62,653 bases of DNA from assembly GCF_014647515.1 (NCBI RefSeq), contig NZ_BMPI01000061.1, positions 974 through 63,626 of the forward strand, in the 5' to 3' direction. The notes beneath the pieces were generated by a model. The model was not told the DNA's origin. It was given only the letters and a program-made list of their open reading frames with translations, and made no database searches. Positions 8,249 to 16,674 of this stretch are shown piece by piece. Made by a program: the position numbers and the translations under genes. Each line of letters opens with the position of its first letter. Position 1 is the first letter of the stretch. This DNA is from Dactylosporangium sucinum. GTDB lineage: Bacteria; Actinomycetota; Actinomycetes; Mycobacteriales; Micromonosporaceae.

Positions 8249-9679
8249 CTAGATACGGCTCTTGATGTTCTTCACACAGTCGGCGGCGACGTTGTCCCAG
8301 CCGACGCCGAAGGCCGTCGATGCGGCCTCGTCGAGGGACACGCCCTGGCGCGCGGCGAGATCGAAGAACTGCAGCATGCGCTCCTCGCCGAACCGGTCGG
8401 CGAGCCGCTGCACCGACAGGTACGCGATGCCGTAGCGGCCGCTCACGTCGGCCGTCGACGTCCCTTCCGGCGGGTCGTCCATCGCGATCTCGTTGTTCTT
8501 CCAGTGGCCGCTGCGGACGAACGTGCGCACCTCGTTCATCGCGTCGAACGGCTTGCCGGTGCCCCGCACCCGCACGTACTCGGCGATGCCCTCCACGAGC
8601 CACCACGTGTGGTCGTAGGCGCGGTCGACGTGCGCGAGCGTCACGACGTGCGTGAACTCGTGGCGCAGCACGTCGAGGGTCTCCTTGGTGTCGACCCGGG
8701 CCGCGTTGAGCACGATCTCGGTGGCGTCGGCGGTGAGCGGCAGCGCGAAGCCGGCCACCCAGTTCTCCTGCTTCATGCCGTACCACGACGCCCACTCGTC
8801 CGGCCCGGCCAGGTAGACGACGTACCGCGACGGCGGCGGACCCCACTTGGCGTAGCGGTCGACCAGGGTGGCGGCCCGTTCCGCCGCGCTCAACGTCGAC
8901 TGGAGGCGGCCGGCGTACTTCGGGGTCGTCGCCAGCACCACCCGGTCGCCGACGGCGGTGCGCAGCTCGCTGGCCTCCCACGGCCGCGGCCCGAGGTCCT
9001 GCGAGGTGCCGAAGTCGAGCAGCGTGACGGTCTTGCCGGCAACCTTCCACCGCGTGGCCGCCTGCAGGTTCATGCGCTCGCAGGTGGTGACGACGAAGCA
9101 GTACTGCACGAAGACCGTCGCCGTCGCGGTGCCGTCGGCCGCGGTGTCGACCTTGCCGACGAGCGACACATCCCAGACCTTGACCTGCAGCTGGCGCAGC
9201 GAGGCAAAGCGCTTCGAGAGGTGTTGACGCAGCTGCGGTACCGCCGGATCCACCGACGCGAGGAAACCGTCCTGGTCGCCGGCCAGCAGGCTCGTGCCCT
9301 GCTCCGACAGGGCCAGGCGGACCCGGCCCTCGAGCGTGGTCGGCGCGGGGCCCTTGGTGGCGCCAGGTGTGGCCTTCGGGCCGGTGCCGCCCGACCGGCC
9401 GGGCCCCCGCTCACCGCTGGTGACCGCGCCCTGGCCGACGAGCGTGGAAGCGCGGTCCTGCCGGGCGGTCTCGAACGCGATCGCGGCCGGCGGCGCGCCG
9501 AGCAGCACGGCCAGGGCGGCGATCAGCGCGATCCGGAGGACGCCGACCCGGGACGGCTGCGGCGGCCTCGGCGGCTGGGGCTGGGGCTGAAAGAAGAAGT
9601 CGGCGGGGCGCTGGTGCGGCAGCGGCGGGTGGCGCAGGTCTTGCGCGTATCCCGTCGCGTCCGGTCGCTCCCCTTCCAT
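8249..9679 (-). CDS. Membrane-anchored zinc metallopeptidase (gluzincin/peptidase-MA-like)
   Basis: About 476 residues. A Gln/Pro-rich cytosolic N-terminus precedes one membrane helix (VLRIALIAALAVLLGAPPAAIAF, about 47-70) and a Gly/Pro linker. An NTF2-like domain (about 115-225) follows, then a zinc-peptidase domain with HEFTH near residues 340-344 and the third ligand Glu in WLVEGIAEY near 363. That HExxH plus E pattern is of the gluzincin type. ATG 9679 and GTG 9682 are both possible, and a TACGGT box 8 or 5 bases upstream suggests leaderless transcription. It lies 10 bp upstream of the exporter operon on the same strand. The substrate is not known. Confidence 0.78.
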   Translation of the reverse strand: MEGERPDATGYAQDLRHPPLPHQRPADFFFQPQPQPPRPPQPSRVGVLRIALIAALAVLLGAPPAAIAFETARQDRASTLVGQGAVTSGERGPGRSGGTGPKATPGATKGPAPTTLEGRVRLALSEQGTSLLAGDQDGFLASVDPAVPQLRQHLSKRFASLRQLQVKVWDVSLVGKVDTAADGTATATVFVQYCFVVTTCERMNLQAATRWKVAGKTVTLLDFGTSQDLGPRPWEASELRTAVGDRVVLATTPKYAGRLQSTLSAAERAATLVDRYAKWGPPPSRYVVYLAGPDEWASWYGMKQENWVAGFALPLTADATEIVLNAARVDTKETLDVLRHEFTHVVTLAHVDRAYDHTWWLVEGIAEYVRVRGTGKPFDAMNEVRTFVRSGHWKNNEIAMDDPPEGTSTADVSGRYGIAYLSVQRLADRFGEERMLQFFDLAARQGVSLDEAASTAFGVGWDNVAADCVKNIKSRI

Positions 9680-9741
9680 CACGCCGGACCGTACGCGACC
9701 CGGTCAAGTGATCGCGTCGCCCGTACGGACGAGAGGTGGCA

Positions 9742-10662
9742 CTAGCCCTTCGACCGCAACGCCCTCGCGAAAAAGGCCAGGTTGGCCGGCCGCTCGGCGA
9801 GGCGCCGCATCATGTACGCATACCACTGCGTGCCGTAGGGGAGATAGACCCGGACGGTGTACCCCAGCTCGGCCAGCCGGCGCTGCTCGTCGGGGCGCAC
9901 GCCGTACAGCATCTGGAACTCGAACTCGTCGGGCGTGCGGTCGAACCACTTGGCGCGGTCCTCGCCGATGGCCACCAGCCGGGGGTCGTGGGTGGCGATC
10001 ATGGGGTAGCCGGTGCCGGACATCAGCACGTTGAGGCAGCGCACGTACGACTTGTCGACGTCGAGGCGGCGCTGGTAGGCGACCGACTCGGGCTCCTTGT
10101 AGGCGCCCTTGCACAGCCGCACCCGGGAGCCGCTGACCGCCAGCTCGCGGCAGTCGGCCTCGGTCCGCCGCAGGTACGACTGGACGACCGCGCCGGTGGT
10201 CGGGAAGTCGGCGCGCAGCCGGGCCAGCATCTCCAGCGTCGAGTCGGTGGTGGTGTGGTCCTCGGCGTCGAGGGTGACCGTGGTGCCCGCCTCGGTCGCC
10301 TTGGCGCAGATCGCGCGGGCGTGCTCGTAGGCGACCTTCTCGTCGAAGACCTGGCCGAGGGCCGACAGCTTCAGGCTGACCTCGGCCGCGGGGGTGAGCT
10401 CGGCGGCGTGCAGGGCGTCGAGCAGCTTGAGGTACTCGTCGCGGGTCGCTTCGGCCTGCTGGGGGTTGGTGGTGTCCTCACCCAGGAAGTCGATCGTGAC
10501 CGCCAGCCCGTCGGCGACGAGGTCACGGGTGCATGCCAGGGCGTCGTCCACGTGGTCACCGGCGATGAAGCGACGCACGATGGACCGACTGACCGGGGCG
10601 GATTCAACGAGCCGCTCGACCCTGTTTGAGCGGGCGGCGGCGAGGATTGCCGATCTGAGCAT
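9742..10662 (-). CDS. Proline dehydrogenase, monofunctional
   Basis: Flavoenzyme of the PutA/PRODH family, 306 residues, oxidising L-proline to pyrroline-5-carboxylate. Core signatures are VSLKLSALGQ, LDAEDH, AVVQSYLRR, VRLCKGAYKEP near residue 185, and the C-terminal VRVYLPYGTQWYAYMMRRLAERPAN that binds FAD and proline. Its length matches the monofunctional bacterial type. The partner P5C dehydrogenase gene is not in the window. ATG 10662 is 6 bases after TACGCT, so the gene is probably leaderless. Confidence 0.93.
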   Translation of the reverse strand: MLRSAILAAARSNRVERLVESAPVSRSIVRRFIAGDHVDDALACTRDLVADGLAVTIDFLGEDTTNPQQAEATRDEYLKLLDALHAAELTPAAEVSLKLSALGQVFDEKVAYEHARAICAKATEAGTTVTLDAEDHTTTDSTLEMLARLRADFPTTGAVVQSYLRRTEADCRELAVSGSRVRLCKGAYKEPESVAYQRRLDVDKSYVRCLNVLMSGTGYPMIATHDPRLVAIGEDRAKWFDRTPDEFEFQMLYGVRPDEQRRLAELGYTVRVYLPYGTQWYAYMMRRLAERPANLAFFARALRSKG

Positions 10663-10740
10663 GTGCCGAGCGTAAACAGATCACGCCGGCTCCGGTGACG
10701 CCTGGTCGCCAGTGTGGCATTTCTTGACTACCTTGGTCGG

Positions 10741-11328
10741 GTGGACTTCGACGCGTATGCGCGGACCGCCGTCGACATCGTCAACGCGCCGCTCGAAAGC
10801 ATGCAAGATCTCTCCGCACTGTTCGGCGAGGACAGTTGGCAGACCGCCGAGGCGACCGAGCGCGACCTCGTCGCCCTGCGGCGCGCCCGCAAGCGGCTCC
10901 GGGAGGTGTTCGAGCACGGCTCCTCCGGCCGGGACGTCGCGGCCGTCGCCGAGCTCAACGCGCTCCTCGAGGCGTATCCGATGCAGCCGCGGATCTCCGG
11001 GCACGACACCCACGACTGGCACATGCACGTGACCGGCCGGGGCTCGTCGGTGAGCTCGGAGCTGCTGGCCGGCGCCGCGTGGGGCCTGGCCGTGTGGCTG
11101 TGCGAGCACGGCAGCGCCCGGTTCGGCGTGTGCGCCGACGAGCGCTGCGGCAACGTCTACCTGGACACGTCCTCGAACTGCTGCCGCCGGTTCTGCTCGG
11201 AGCGGTGCGCGACGCGTTCCCACGTCGCGGCCCACCGGGCCCGCAAGCGCGCCGCCGAGACGGGCGCCGCGCTGGCTCCGGCGCAGGTCGGCACGGGCGA
11301 GGCCGACCGGGCGGTCGTGTCCGCCTAA
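10741..11328 (+). CDS. CGNR zinc-finger protein (ABATE domain)
   Basis: A 195-residue protein with an N-terminal helical stress-response (ABATE/DUF1470-type) domain beginning VDFDAYARTAVDIVNA, and a C-terminal zinc finger CADERCGNVYLDTS followed by CCRRFCSERCATRSHVAAHR. The finger carries the CGNx signature and a basic helix for nucleic-acid binding. Family members are thought to be transcription regulators. GTG 10741 is chosen because TACCTT lies 6 bases before it, as in other leaderless genes here. GTG 10714 would add nine residues. It is divergent from the proline dehydrogenase gene (79 bp between starts). Confidence 0.82.
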   Translation: MDFDAYARTAVDIVNAPLESMQDLSALFGEDSWQTAEATERDLVALRRARKRLREVFEHGSSGRDVAAVAELNALLEAYPMQPRISGHDTHDWHMHVTGRGSSVSSELLAGAAWGLAVWLCEHGSARFGVCADERCGNVYLDTSSNCCRRFCSERCATRSHVAAHRARKRAAETGAALAPAQVGTGEADRAVVSA

Positions 11329-11512
11329 GAAGGCGAAACGGGCCACAGCGCTGCCCGGTTGGGCATATCTTGCGTGATGTGGTTCGCTTTACCGCCTCTG
11401 CGACCAGTCGGACAGGCGGGGTTGGGCGATGCGGGGACGCTTCGATCTTTGGCGCCCCCAGACACCGGGTAATGCCCCGGATCACAACGCCCTACGAAGG
11501 AGAAACAGCACC

Positions 11513-11713
11513 ATGGCCCAGGGAACCGTGAAGTGGTTCAACGCTGAGAAGGGCTTCGGCTTCATCAGCGTGGACGGCGGAAACGACGTCTTCGTCCACT
11601 TCTCCGCGATTGTCTCGGAAGGCTACCGCAGCCTCGACGAGAACCAGCGCGTCGAATTCGAGATCAAGCAGGGCCCCAAGGGCCCCCAGGCCGAGTCCGT
11701 CCGCAAGATCTGA
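11513..11713 (+). CDS. Cold-shock protein, CspA family
   Basis: A 66-residue OB-fold RNA/DNA chaperone. RNP1 is KGFGFI and RNP2 is VFVHF, with the usual start GTVKWFNAEKG. ATG 11513 has AGGAG 9 bases upstream. The 184-bp gap before it probably includes a long 5' untranslated leader with small hairpins (stems at 11392-11397/11413-11418 and 11465-11469/11476-11480), as many csp mRNAs have, but no known thermosensor was recognised. A strong terminator follows. Confidence 0.95.
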   Translation: MAQGTVKWFNAEKGFGFISVDGGNDVFVHFSAIVSEGYRSLDENQRVEFEIKQGPKGPQAESVRKI

Positions 11714-11729
11714 CCCACCACGACTTGCC

Positions 11730-11758
11730 GCCCCCGGCGTCGCGTACGCGCCGGGGGC
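11730..11758 (+). terminator. Terminator hairpin of the cold-shock gene
   Basis: A perfect 10-bp stem GCCCCCGGCG / CGCCGGGGGC with a 9-base loop, starting 17 bp after the stop codon. There is no T-run. Confidence 0.7.
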
Positions 11759-11786
11759 ATTCGTCACGCCCCCGCGCGCCCCGACC

Positions 11787-11870
11787 GCGCGTCGATCTTG
11801 CAGTTGTGGTGCCCGGACACTCCGAGAATCGCCCGGTTTGTCAGGCACCACAACTGCAAGATCGACGCGC
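11787..11870. repeat. Long-arm palindrome, family B copy 1 (27-bp perfect arms)
   Basis: Arms at 11787-11813 and 11844-11870 are perfectly complementary over 27 bp, with a 30-base loop. The core GATCTTGCAGTTGTGGTGCC is close to the arm of the copy at 16353-16420. It lies between the converging cold-shock and isomerase genes. Confidence 0.9.
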
Positions 11871-11954
11871 AGGGGGGCCGGGGTGGCGGCGGGCCGGCCG
11901 TTGCTCGCTCCCGGCGCGGCCCGTGTCGGCAGCGCCTGGGCGTGGCGCGACGCG

Positions 11955-12758
11955 TCACGCCACCGGGGACGGGGTGGCCAGGTGCTGGCGGGCGAACTGG
12001 AGCGACTCGGCCAGGTCGGCCTCGCGCTCGGCGCGGCTGCGCGCCTTCCGGGTGCCGACCTCGACCGCCACCGAGCCGGTGAAGCCGCGCGCGTCGAGGG
12101 ACGCCAGCAGCTCGGCGCAGGGCTGGGTGCCGCGGCCGGGGACCAGGTGCTCGTCGCGGCCCTTGCCGGTGCCGTCGCCCAGGTGGACGTGGGCCAGGCT
12201 GCCGCGCATGGTGTCGGCGAGCTGGATGGCGTCGGTGCGCGATGCGGCGCAGTGGGACAGGTCGAGCGTGTAGGCGTCGAAGCCGATCAGCGTCGGATCC
12301 CAGCCCGGGGCATACGGGACGAACTCCCGGCCGACGCCCCGCAGCGGGAACATGTTCTCCACGGCGAAGCGGATCCCGGGGTACTCCCGACCGAGCCTCA
12401 GCAGGCCGGACTGGAACGTCCGGGCGTAGTCGCGCTGCCAGGCGAACGGCGGGTGGACCACGACGACGTCGGCGCCCAGCGTGTCGGCGAGCTGCGCGGC
12501 GCGGCGCAGGCGCTCCCAGGGATCGGGGCTCCACACCCGCTGGGTGACCATCAGACAAGGCGCGTGCACGGACCGCACCGGCACGCCGTAGTGCTTCGAC
12601 AGCCCGAGAAGCGCCCCCGCGTCCTGGCTCACCGCGTCGGACCAGACCATGACCTCCACCCCGTCGTAGCCGACCGCGGCGGCCATCTCGAAGCCGGCGG
12701 CCGTGGGCTCGGGGAAGACGGAGGAGGTGGACAACAGGACCGGAACTTGACGACTCAC
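11955..12758 (-). CDS. TIM-barrel sugar-phosphate isomerase/epimerase family protein
   Basis: A 267-residue AP-endonuclease-2-like TIM barrel (xylose-isomerase-like fold), the counterpart of M. tuberculosis Rv0498. Conserved metal-site strands are visible: VRSVHAPC, VVVVHPPFAW, IRFAVENMFP (Glu), FDAYTLDLSH, LAHVHLGDGTGKGRDEHLVPGRG (His/Asp), and SVAVEVGT (Glu). GTG 12758 is 6 bases after TAGCCT, so it is probably leaderless. It is followed by a palindromic repeat, and the upstream neighbour is the Ppx-type phosphatase, as in mycobacteria. The substrate is unknown. Confidence 0.85.
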   Translation of the reverse strand: MSRQVPVLLSTSSVFPEPTAAGFEMAAAVGYDGVEVMVWSDAVSQDAGALLGLSKHYGVPVRSVHAPCLMVTQRVWSPDPWERLRRAAQLADTLGADVVVVHPPFAWQRDYARTFQSGLLRLGREYPGIRFAVENMFPLRGVGREFVPYAPGWDPTLIGFDAYTLDLSHCAASRTDAIQLADTMRGSLAHVHLGDGTGKGRDEHLVPGRGTQPCAELLASLDARGFTGSVAVEVGTRKARSRAEREADLAESLQFARQHLATPSPVA

Positions 12759-12798
12759 AACACCAGGCTAGCCCGATCGGGGTAGCGTCTCTTGTCGA

Positions 12799-13728
12799 TC
12801 AACTCGACTCCAGCACTTCCAGCCGGCGAAGAATCACTCCTTCGCGCAGCGCCCACGGGCAGATCTCGACCTCGTCGATGCCCAGGCTGCGCATGGTGAC
12901 CTCGGCCACCACGGCGCCGGCCAGGATCTGGTGCGCGCGGCCGGGGCTGACGCCGTCGATCTCGGCCAGCGCCGCCGACGGGATCCGGCGGATGAACGAC
13001 AGCACCTGGTGCAGGCCGACCCGGGTGAGCCGGCGCGGCGCGCGGGGTCCGGCGCTCGACGGCGCGGCCCCGGCAAGGCGGGCCAGCGTGCGGAAGGTCT
13101 TCGAGGTGGCGACCGGGCGGTCCCAGCCGTTGTCGGTCAGCTTGGTGACCGCCTTGGCGACTTCCGTCTCCACGTACTCGCACAGCGCCTCGACCGACGC
13201 CGCCGTCGGCGGGTCGCCGTGCAGCCGCTCGCGGGTCAGCCGGCCGACGCCGAGCGGCACCGACATCGCCACGTCGGGCTCCTCGTCGATGCCGGCGGCG
13301 AGCTCGAGCGAGCCGCCGCCGATGTCCATGACCAGCAGGCGGCCGGCCGACCAGCCGAACCAGCGGCGGACCGCCAGGAACGTCATGATGGCCTCGGCCT
13401 CACCGGAGAGCACCTGCAGGTCGACGCCGGTCTCCTCGCGCACGCGCTTGAGCACCCGCGCCGAGTTCTTCGCGTCGCGCACCGCCGACGTCGCGAACGC
13501 GAGCAGGTCGTCGGTCTCCAGCCCGGCGGCGGCGTCGCGCGCCTCGGCCACGGCCGCGATGAGGCTGTCGGCGCCGGCCTTGGTGAGCTCGCCGTTGTGG
13601 CCGATCCGCTCGGCGAGGCGCAGCTCGGCCTTCTGCGAGTGCGCCGGCCACGGATGCGCGCCGTGGTGGGCGTCGACGAGCAGCAGGTGGACCGTATTGG
13701 AGCCCACATCGAGCACACCGAGACGCAT
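12799..13728 (-). CDS. Ppx/GppA family exopolyphosphatase
   Basis: A 309-residue actin-fold phosphatase acting on polyphosphate or pppGpp ends, of the short Rv0496 type. ATPase-like loops are visible: VLDVGSNTVHLLLVD (phosphate 1), SAVRDAKNS, the catalytic-Glu region VLSGEAEAIMTF, and MDIGGGSLELA (phosphate 2). The C-terminal helical domain found in E. coli Ppx is absent, as expected for the Actinobacterial Ppx1 group. ATG 13728 is 6 bases after TACGGT (leaderless). A longer open frame to 13944 overlaps the divergent gene and is not used. Its presence near RegX3/PhoU fits polyphosphate metabolism. Confidence 0.9.
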   Translation of the reverse strand: MRLGVLDVGSNTVHLLLVDAHHGAHPWPAHSQKAELRLAERIGHNGELTKAGADSLIAAVAEARDAAAGLETDDLLAFATSAVRDAKNSARVLKRVREETGVDLQVLSGEAEAIMTFLAVRRWFGWSAGRLLVMDIGGGSLELAAGIDEEPDVAMSVPLGVGRLTRERLHGDPPTAASVEALCEYVETEVAKAVTKLTDNGWDRPVATSKTFRTLARLAGAAPSSAGPRAPRRLTRVGLHQVLSFIRRIPSAALAEIDGVSPGRAHQILAGAVVAEVTMRSLGIDEVEICPWALREGVILRRLEVLESS

Positions 13729-13789
13729 CGCCTCACCGTAGTCGCGTCGGGTTGCGGCTGTACGCGCAGGACGGCGTACGCTTTGTTGA

Positions 13790-14623
13790 ATGGACATCCA
13801 CGTCGAGGTCGAGGGTCTGGAAGACGCTGACGACCCGCGCAGCCTTGAGGTCGACCTCGACTTCCCGCGCGAGTGGCTGGAGTTCACCGACCCGGCCGAC
13901 GCCGACCACCTCGTCCGAGCCGACCTGACCTGGCTGCTGTCCAACTGGACCTGTGTCTACGGCAACGGCTGCCACGGGATCGTCAAGGGCGCGCCCGAGC
14001 AGGGTTGCTGCGCCCACGGGGCGTTCTTCACCGACAACGACGACCAGAAGCGGGTGCGCGCCGCCGCCAAGAAGCTGACCCCGCAGCACTGGCAGCACTA
14101 CCGCAAGGGCTTCAAGAACTACACCGAGATGGACACCATCGACGGTGAGAACCCGGCCCTGCGCACCGCCACCCGGCCGGGCGCCGGGTGCGTGTTCCAG
14201 AACGACACCGACTTCGCCGGCGGTGGCGGGTGCGCGCTGCACGGGCAGGCCCTGCGCGACGGGGTGCACCCGCTGGAGTACAAGCCCGACGTTTGCTGGC
14301 AGCTTCCGGTACGGCGGGATCAGGACTGGCGCAAGCGGGCCGACGGCACCAAGGTGCTGGTCTCCACGCTCGGCGAGTTCGACCGGCGCGGCTGGGGCGA
14401 GGGCGGCCACGACCTGCACTGGTGGTGCACGTCGTCGCCCGAGGCGCACGTCGGGGCGAAGCGGCTCTACCAGGAGTACGAGCCGGAGTTGACCGCGCTC
14501 ATCGGCAAGGCGGCCTATGCGAAGCTCGCCGAGCTGTGCGCGGCGCGCGCCGAGCAGGGCATGATCGCGCCGCACCCGGCGACCGAGGCGGCCCGGCGGC
14601 TGCTCCCGATCCGCCCCGTCTGA
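13790..14623 (+). CDS. Conserved cysteine-cluster protein of unknown function
   Basis: A 277-residue soluble protein. Cysteines are grouped as WTCVYGNGC with GCCAHGAFF, then GAGCVF, GGGGCALHG, KPDVCWQLP and HWWCTSS. This resembles zinc/iron-chelating YkgJ- and DUF3109-like proteins. No catalytic motif was recognised. ATG 13790 is 7 bases after TACGCT and the gene is probably leaderless. It is divergent from the Ppx gene (61 bp between starts) and converges with a small membrane-protein gene 5 bp away. Confidence 0.7.
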   Translation: MDIHVEVEGLEDADDPRSLEVDLDFPREWLEFTDPADADHLVRADLTWLLSNWTCVYGNGCHGIVKGAPEQGCCAHGAFFTDNDDQKRVRAAAKKLTPQHWQHYRKGFKNYTEMDTIDGENPALRTATRPGAGCVFQNDTDFAGGGGCALHGQALRDGVHPLEYKPDVCWQLPVRRDQDWRKRADGTKVLVSTLGEFDRRGWGEGGHDLHWWCTSSPEAHVGAKRLYQEYEPELTALIGKAAYAKLAELCAARAEQGMIAPHPATEAARRLLPIRPV

Positions 14624-14628
14624 GCCGG

Positions 14629-14856
14629 CTACTCGCTTTCGGCGCCGTCGGAGCCCTCGGTCGGCTGCCGCTGGCGGCGGGCCCGGGCGACCAGCGAGTA
14701 GCCCACGGCCACCAGCGACAGCCCGATCAAGATGCTCGGCAGCGACTCGGGCCAGGTCGCGGCGCCCATCGCGGTCCAGGCCGAGCTGGCGGCCAGGAGC
14801 AGGCCGACCAGCATCATGATCATTCCGGCCGGGCCGGTGTTGAAATCTCGCACCAC
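14629..14856 (-). CDS. Small two-helix membrane protein
   Basis: About 75 residues starting at GTG 14856 or 14853, with two hydrophobic helices (AGMIMMLVGLLLAASSAW and LPSILIGLSLVAVGYSLV) and a basic then acidic tail. A TACCGT box lies 7 bases before GTG 14856, as in leaderless genes of this window. Family not recognised. It is divergent from the acyltransferase gene (73 bp between starts). Confidence 0.6.
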   Translation of the reverse strand: MVRDFNTGPAGMIMMLVGLLLAASSAWTAMGAATWPESLPSILIGLSLVAVGYSLVARARRQRQPTEGSDGAESE

Positions 14857-14929
14857 AGCCGACGGTACGGGCAGGGTGGTGTCCGGTGTGCGACAACCGG
14901 CGAACCCGCGGCCCCGATAGGTTCGAGCC

Positions 14930-15577
14930 GTGAGTGAGGAAATCTTTCCGGGAGTACAGCTCGGCGAGGGTACCGTCGTGGAGCCGGGCGCCCGGATCGG
15001 CGTGCCGCCGCGGGGCAGGGAGCCGGGCGAGCTGCCCACCGTCATCGGCGCGAACAGCCGGATTCGCTCCGGCACGGTTATCTACGCCGGCACCGTGATC
15101 GGCGAGCGGTTCAACTCGGGCCACGGCGCGATGATCCGCGAGAACAACGTCATCGGTGACGGCTGCTCGGTCGGCACCAACGCCGTGCTGGAGCCGGGCA
15201 ACCGGATCGGCGACGGGAGCCGGGTGCACTCGCACTGCTTCCTGGAGAACGTGACCCTCGGCCGGCGGGTCTTCCTCGGCCCCGGGGTCGTGTTCACCGA
15301 CGATCCGCATCCGCCGTGCCCGCGGTACGACGAGTGCGTCGGCGGCGCGACGGTGGAGGACGACGCCTCGATCGGCGGGAACGCGACGATCCTCCCCGGT
15401 GTCCGGATCGGCGCCCGCGCGCTGGTCGGCGCCGGCTCGGTGGTCACCCGCGACGTCCCCGCCGACACGGTCGTCGCCGGCAGCCCCGCCCGGGAGAAGC
15501 GCAAGATCGACGAGCTGGTGTGCGCGCCGGGCCACTTCGCCAAGCCGTACGAGTGGCGCGCGGCACTCGACTCCTGA
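14930..15577 (+). CDS. Left-handed beta-helix acyltransferase (hexapeptide repeat)
   Basis: A 215-residue trimeric-type acyl/acetyltransferase. Hexapeptide repeats run from about residue 10 to 190 (LGEGTVVEPGARIG, VIGDGCSVGTNAVLEPG, ASIGGNATILPGVRIG, ALVGAGSVVTRDVPADTVVAGSPAR). A loop HPPCPRYDECVGG interrupts the coil. The VVTRDVPADTVVAGSPA ending is that of the sugar O-/N-acetyltransferase group (WbbJ/DapH-like). GTG 14930 is 6 bases after TAGGTT. There is no linked polysaccharide cluster, so its acceptor is unknown. Confidence 0.82.
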   Translation: MSEEIFPGVQLGEGTVVEPGARIGVPPRGREPGELPTVIGANSRIRSGTVIYAGTVIGERFNSGHGAMIRENNVIGDGCSVGTNAVLEPGNRIGDGSRVHSHCFLENVTLGRRVFLGPGVVFTDDPHPPCPRYDECVGGATVEDDASIGGNATILPGVRIGARALVGAGSVVTRDVPADTVVAGSPAREKRKIDELVCAPGHFAKPYEWRAALDS

Positions 15578-15624
15578 TCCCCGGTCTTTCTCAAGTCCGT
15601 TGAGCGGGGGCCGAAGGTTGGGGC

Positions 15625-16257
15625 GTGACCAGCCTCCCCGCGATCAACTGTCTGGTCGACGTGGTGCTGATGGACGGCGAGACCTATCAGTCCCGCGTCG
15701 AGGACGTGACCGACCGCCGCCTGACCGTCGCCGCGCCGTACGGCATCCACGCGGCCGACATGCCCAAGATCGGCTCGTCGATGGAGCTGGCGTGGGTGGC
15801 GGGCGACCGGCGGGTGGCGGTGGACGTACGGTTGACGGCGCTGAGCCGCGAGCAGCCGCCGCGGTGGTCGCTGGAGACGGTCGGGTCGATCCGCTTGCAG
15901 ACGCGCCGCAACTACGTCCGCGGCGGTGGCGGGGAGTCCGTCGAGGTGAGCTCGGGCGGAGCATCGTACGAGGGCAAGGTGATCGACCTCTCCGAGGGCG
16001 GCGTGCGGTGCCGGCTGACGGAGGACAAATTCGACCGCGATGACCGGGTCGAGGTGCGGATCGCACTGGAGAACGAGACGATCCCCTTGCGGGGGACGGT
16101 CCTGTTCGTGCGGCGCGACTACGAGAACGCCACGTTCGACGTCATCATCACGTACGAGACGACGGAGCTGGTGGGGCGCGCCATCCGCGGCTACGTCCTG
16201 CGCCGCGAGATGGAAGAGCGCCGCCGCACCCGCGAGTCGGTAGCGAACGCCGGCTGA
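15625..16257 (+). CDS. PilZ-domain c-di-GMP-binding protein
   Basis: 210 residues. An N-terminal YcgR-like beta domain (about 1-90) precedes a PilZ domain with the ligand-binding signatures RRNYVR (RxxxR, about 93-98) and DLSEGGVR (DxSxxG, about 116-123). Both parts of the c-di-GMP site are intact, so it probably binds the messenger. GTG 15625 has GAAGG about 9 bases upstream. No motility or cellulose genes are nearby, so its output is unknown. Confidence 0.87.
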   Translation: MTSLPAINCLVDVVLMDGETYQSRVEDVTDRRLTVAAPYGIHAADMPKIGSSMELAWVAGDRRVAVDVRLTALSREQPPRWSLETVGSIRLQTRRNYVRGGGGESVEVSSGGASYEGKVIDLSEGGVRCRLTEDKFDRDDRVEVRIALENETIPLRGTVLFVRRDYENATFDVIITYETTELVGRAIRGYVLRREMEERRRTRESVANAG

Positions 16258-16674
16258 CGCACCGCGCCCAGCCCCGCCCCCGCTCCCCCCGGCGCCGCCC
16301 GGCGCCGCCCGGCGCCGCCCGGCCGCGTGCGGCGCCGCCCCAAAGCCTCCGCGATCTTGGAGTTGGGTCCCGACTATATGCCGCTAAGTCCGGCATTTCT
16401 GGGACCACAAGTCCAAGATCACGGGCGGGATCAGGCGCGGGGCGAGCGCGCGGGGCGACCTGGACGGCGCGCGGAAAGCGCGCGGAGACCTGGACGGCGT
16501 GCGCGTGGAGAGCGCGTGGCGCGCAACGAAAGCGCGCCGCGATCACAGACGGCGCGCAACGGGCGCGTGGCGCGCAACGAGGACGCACTGCGATCGCGGA
16601 CGGCGCACAAACGGACGGGCGCGCGACGGCCGGCGCCGTAACAGGGCGCCGACCAGGGGCGTGCTGAGGAACTC
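16258..16674. other. Repeat-rich convergent intergenic region
   Basis: No gene seen. It holds a 10-bp direct repeat GGCGCCGCCC (three tandem copies at 16291-16320, a fourth at 16331-16340), then a family B palindrome (16353-16420). From 16421 to about 16640 there are degenerate direct repeats: two copies of GACCTGGACGGCG about 40 bp apart, and two of GCGTGGCGCGCAACGA about 55 bp apart. Confidence 0.8.
16353..16420. repeat. Long-arm palindrome, family B copy 2
   Basis: The right arm (reverse-complemented) is GATCTTGGACTTGTGGTCCC. The left arm at 16353-16371 pairs with it apart from one mismatch and one bulge. Compared with the copy at 11787-11870, three arm positions differ, and the exchange is kept in both arms. 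Confidence 0.85.

Noticed and set aside
10714..10740. GTG 10714 as the start of the CGNR gene
   Set aside because: The TACCTT box lies inside this extension, which fits a leaderless start at GTG 10741. Not fully excluded.
11329..11512. Riboswitch in the cold-shock leader
   Set aside because: Only two small hairpins are visible. No known riboswitch core was recognised.
13729..13944. Upstream extension of the Ppx gene
   Set aside because: It overlaps the divergent gene at 13790, and the conserved LDVGSNT motif lies just after ATG 13728.
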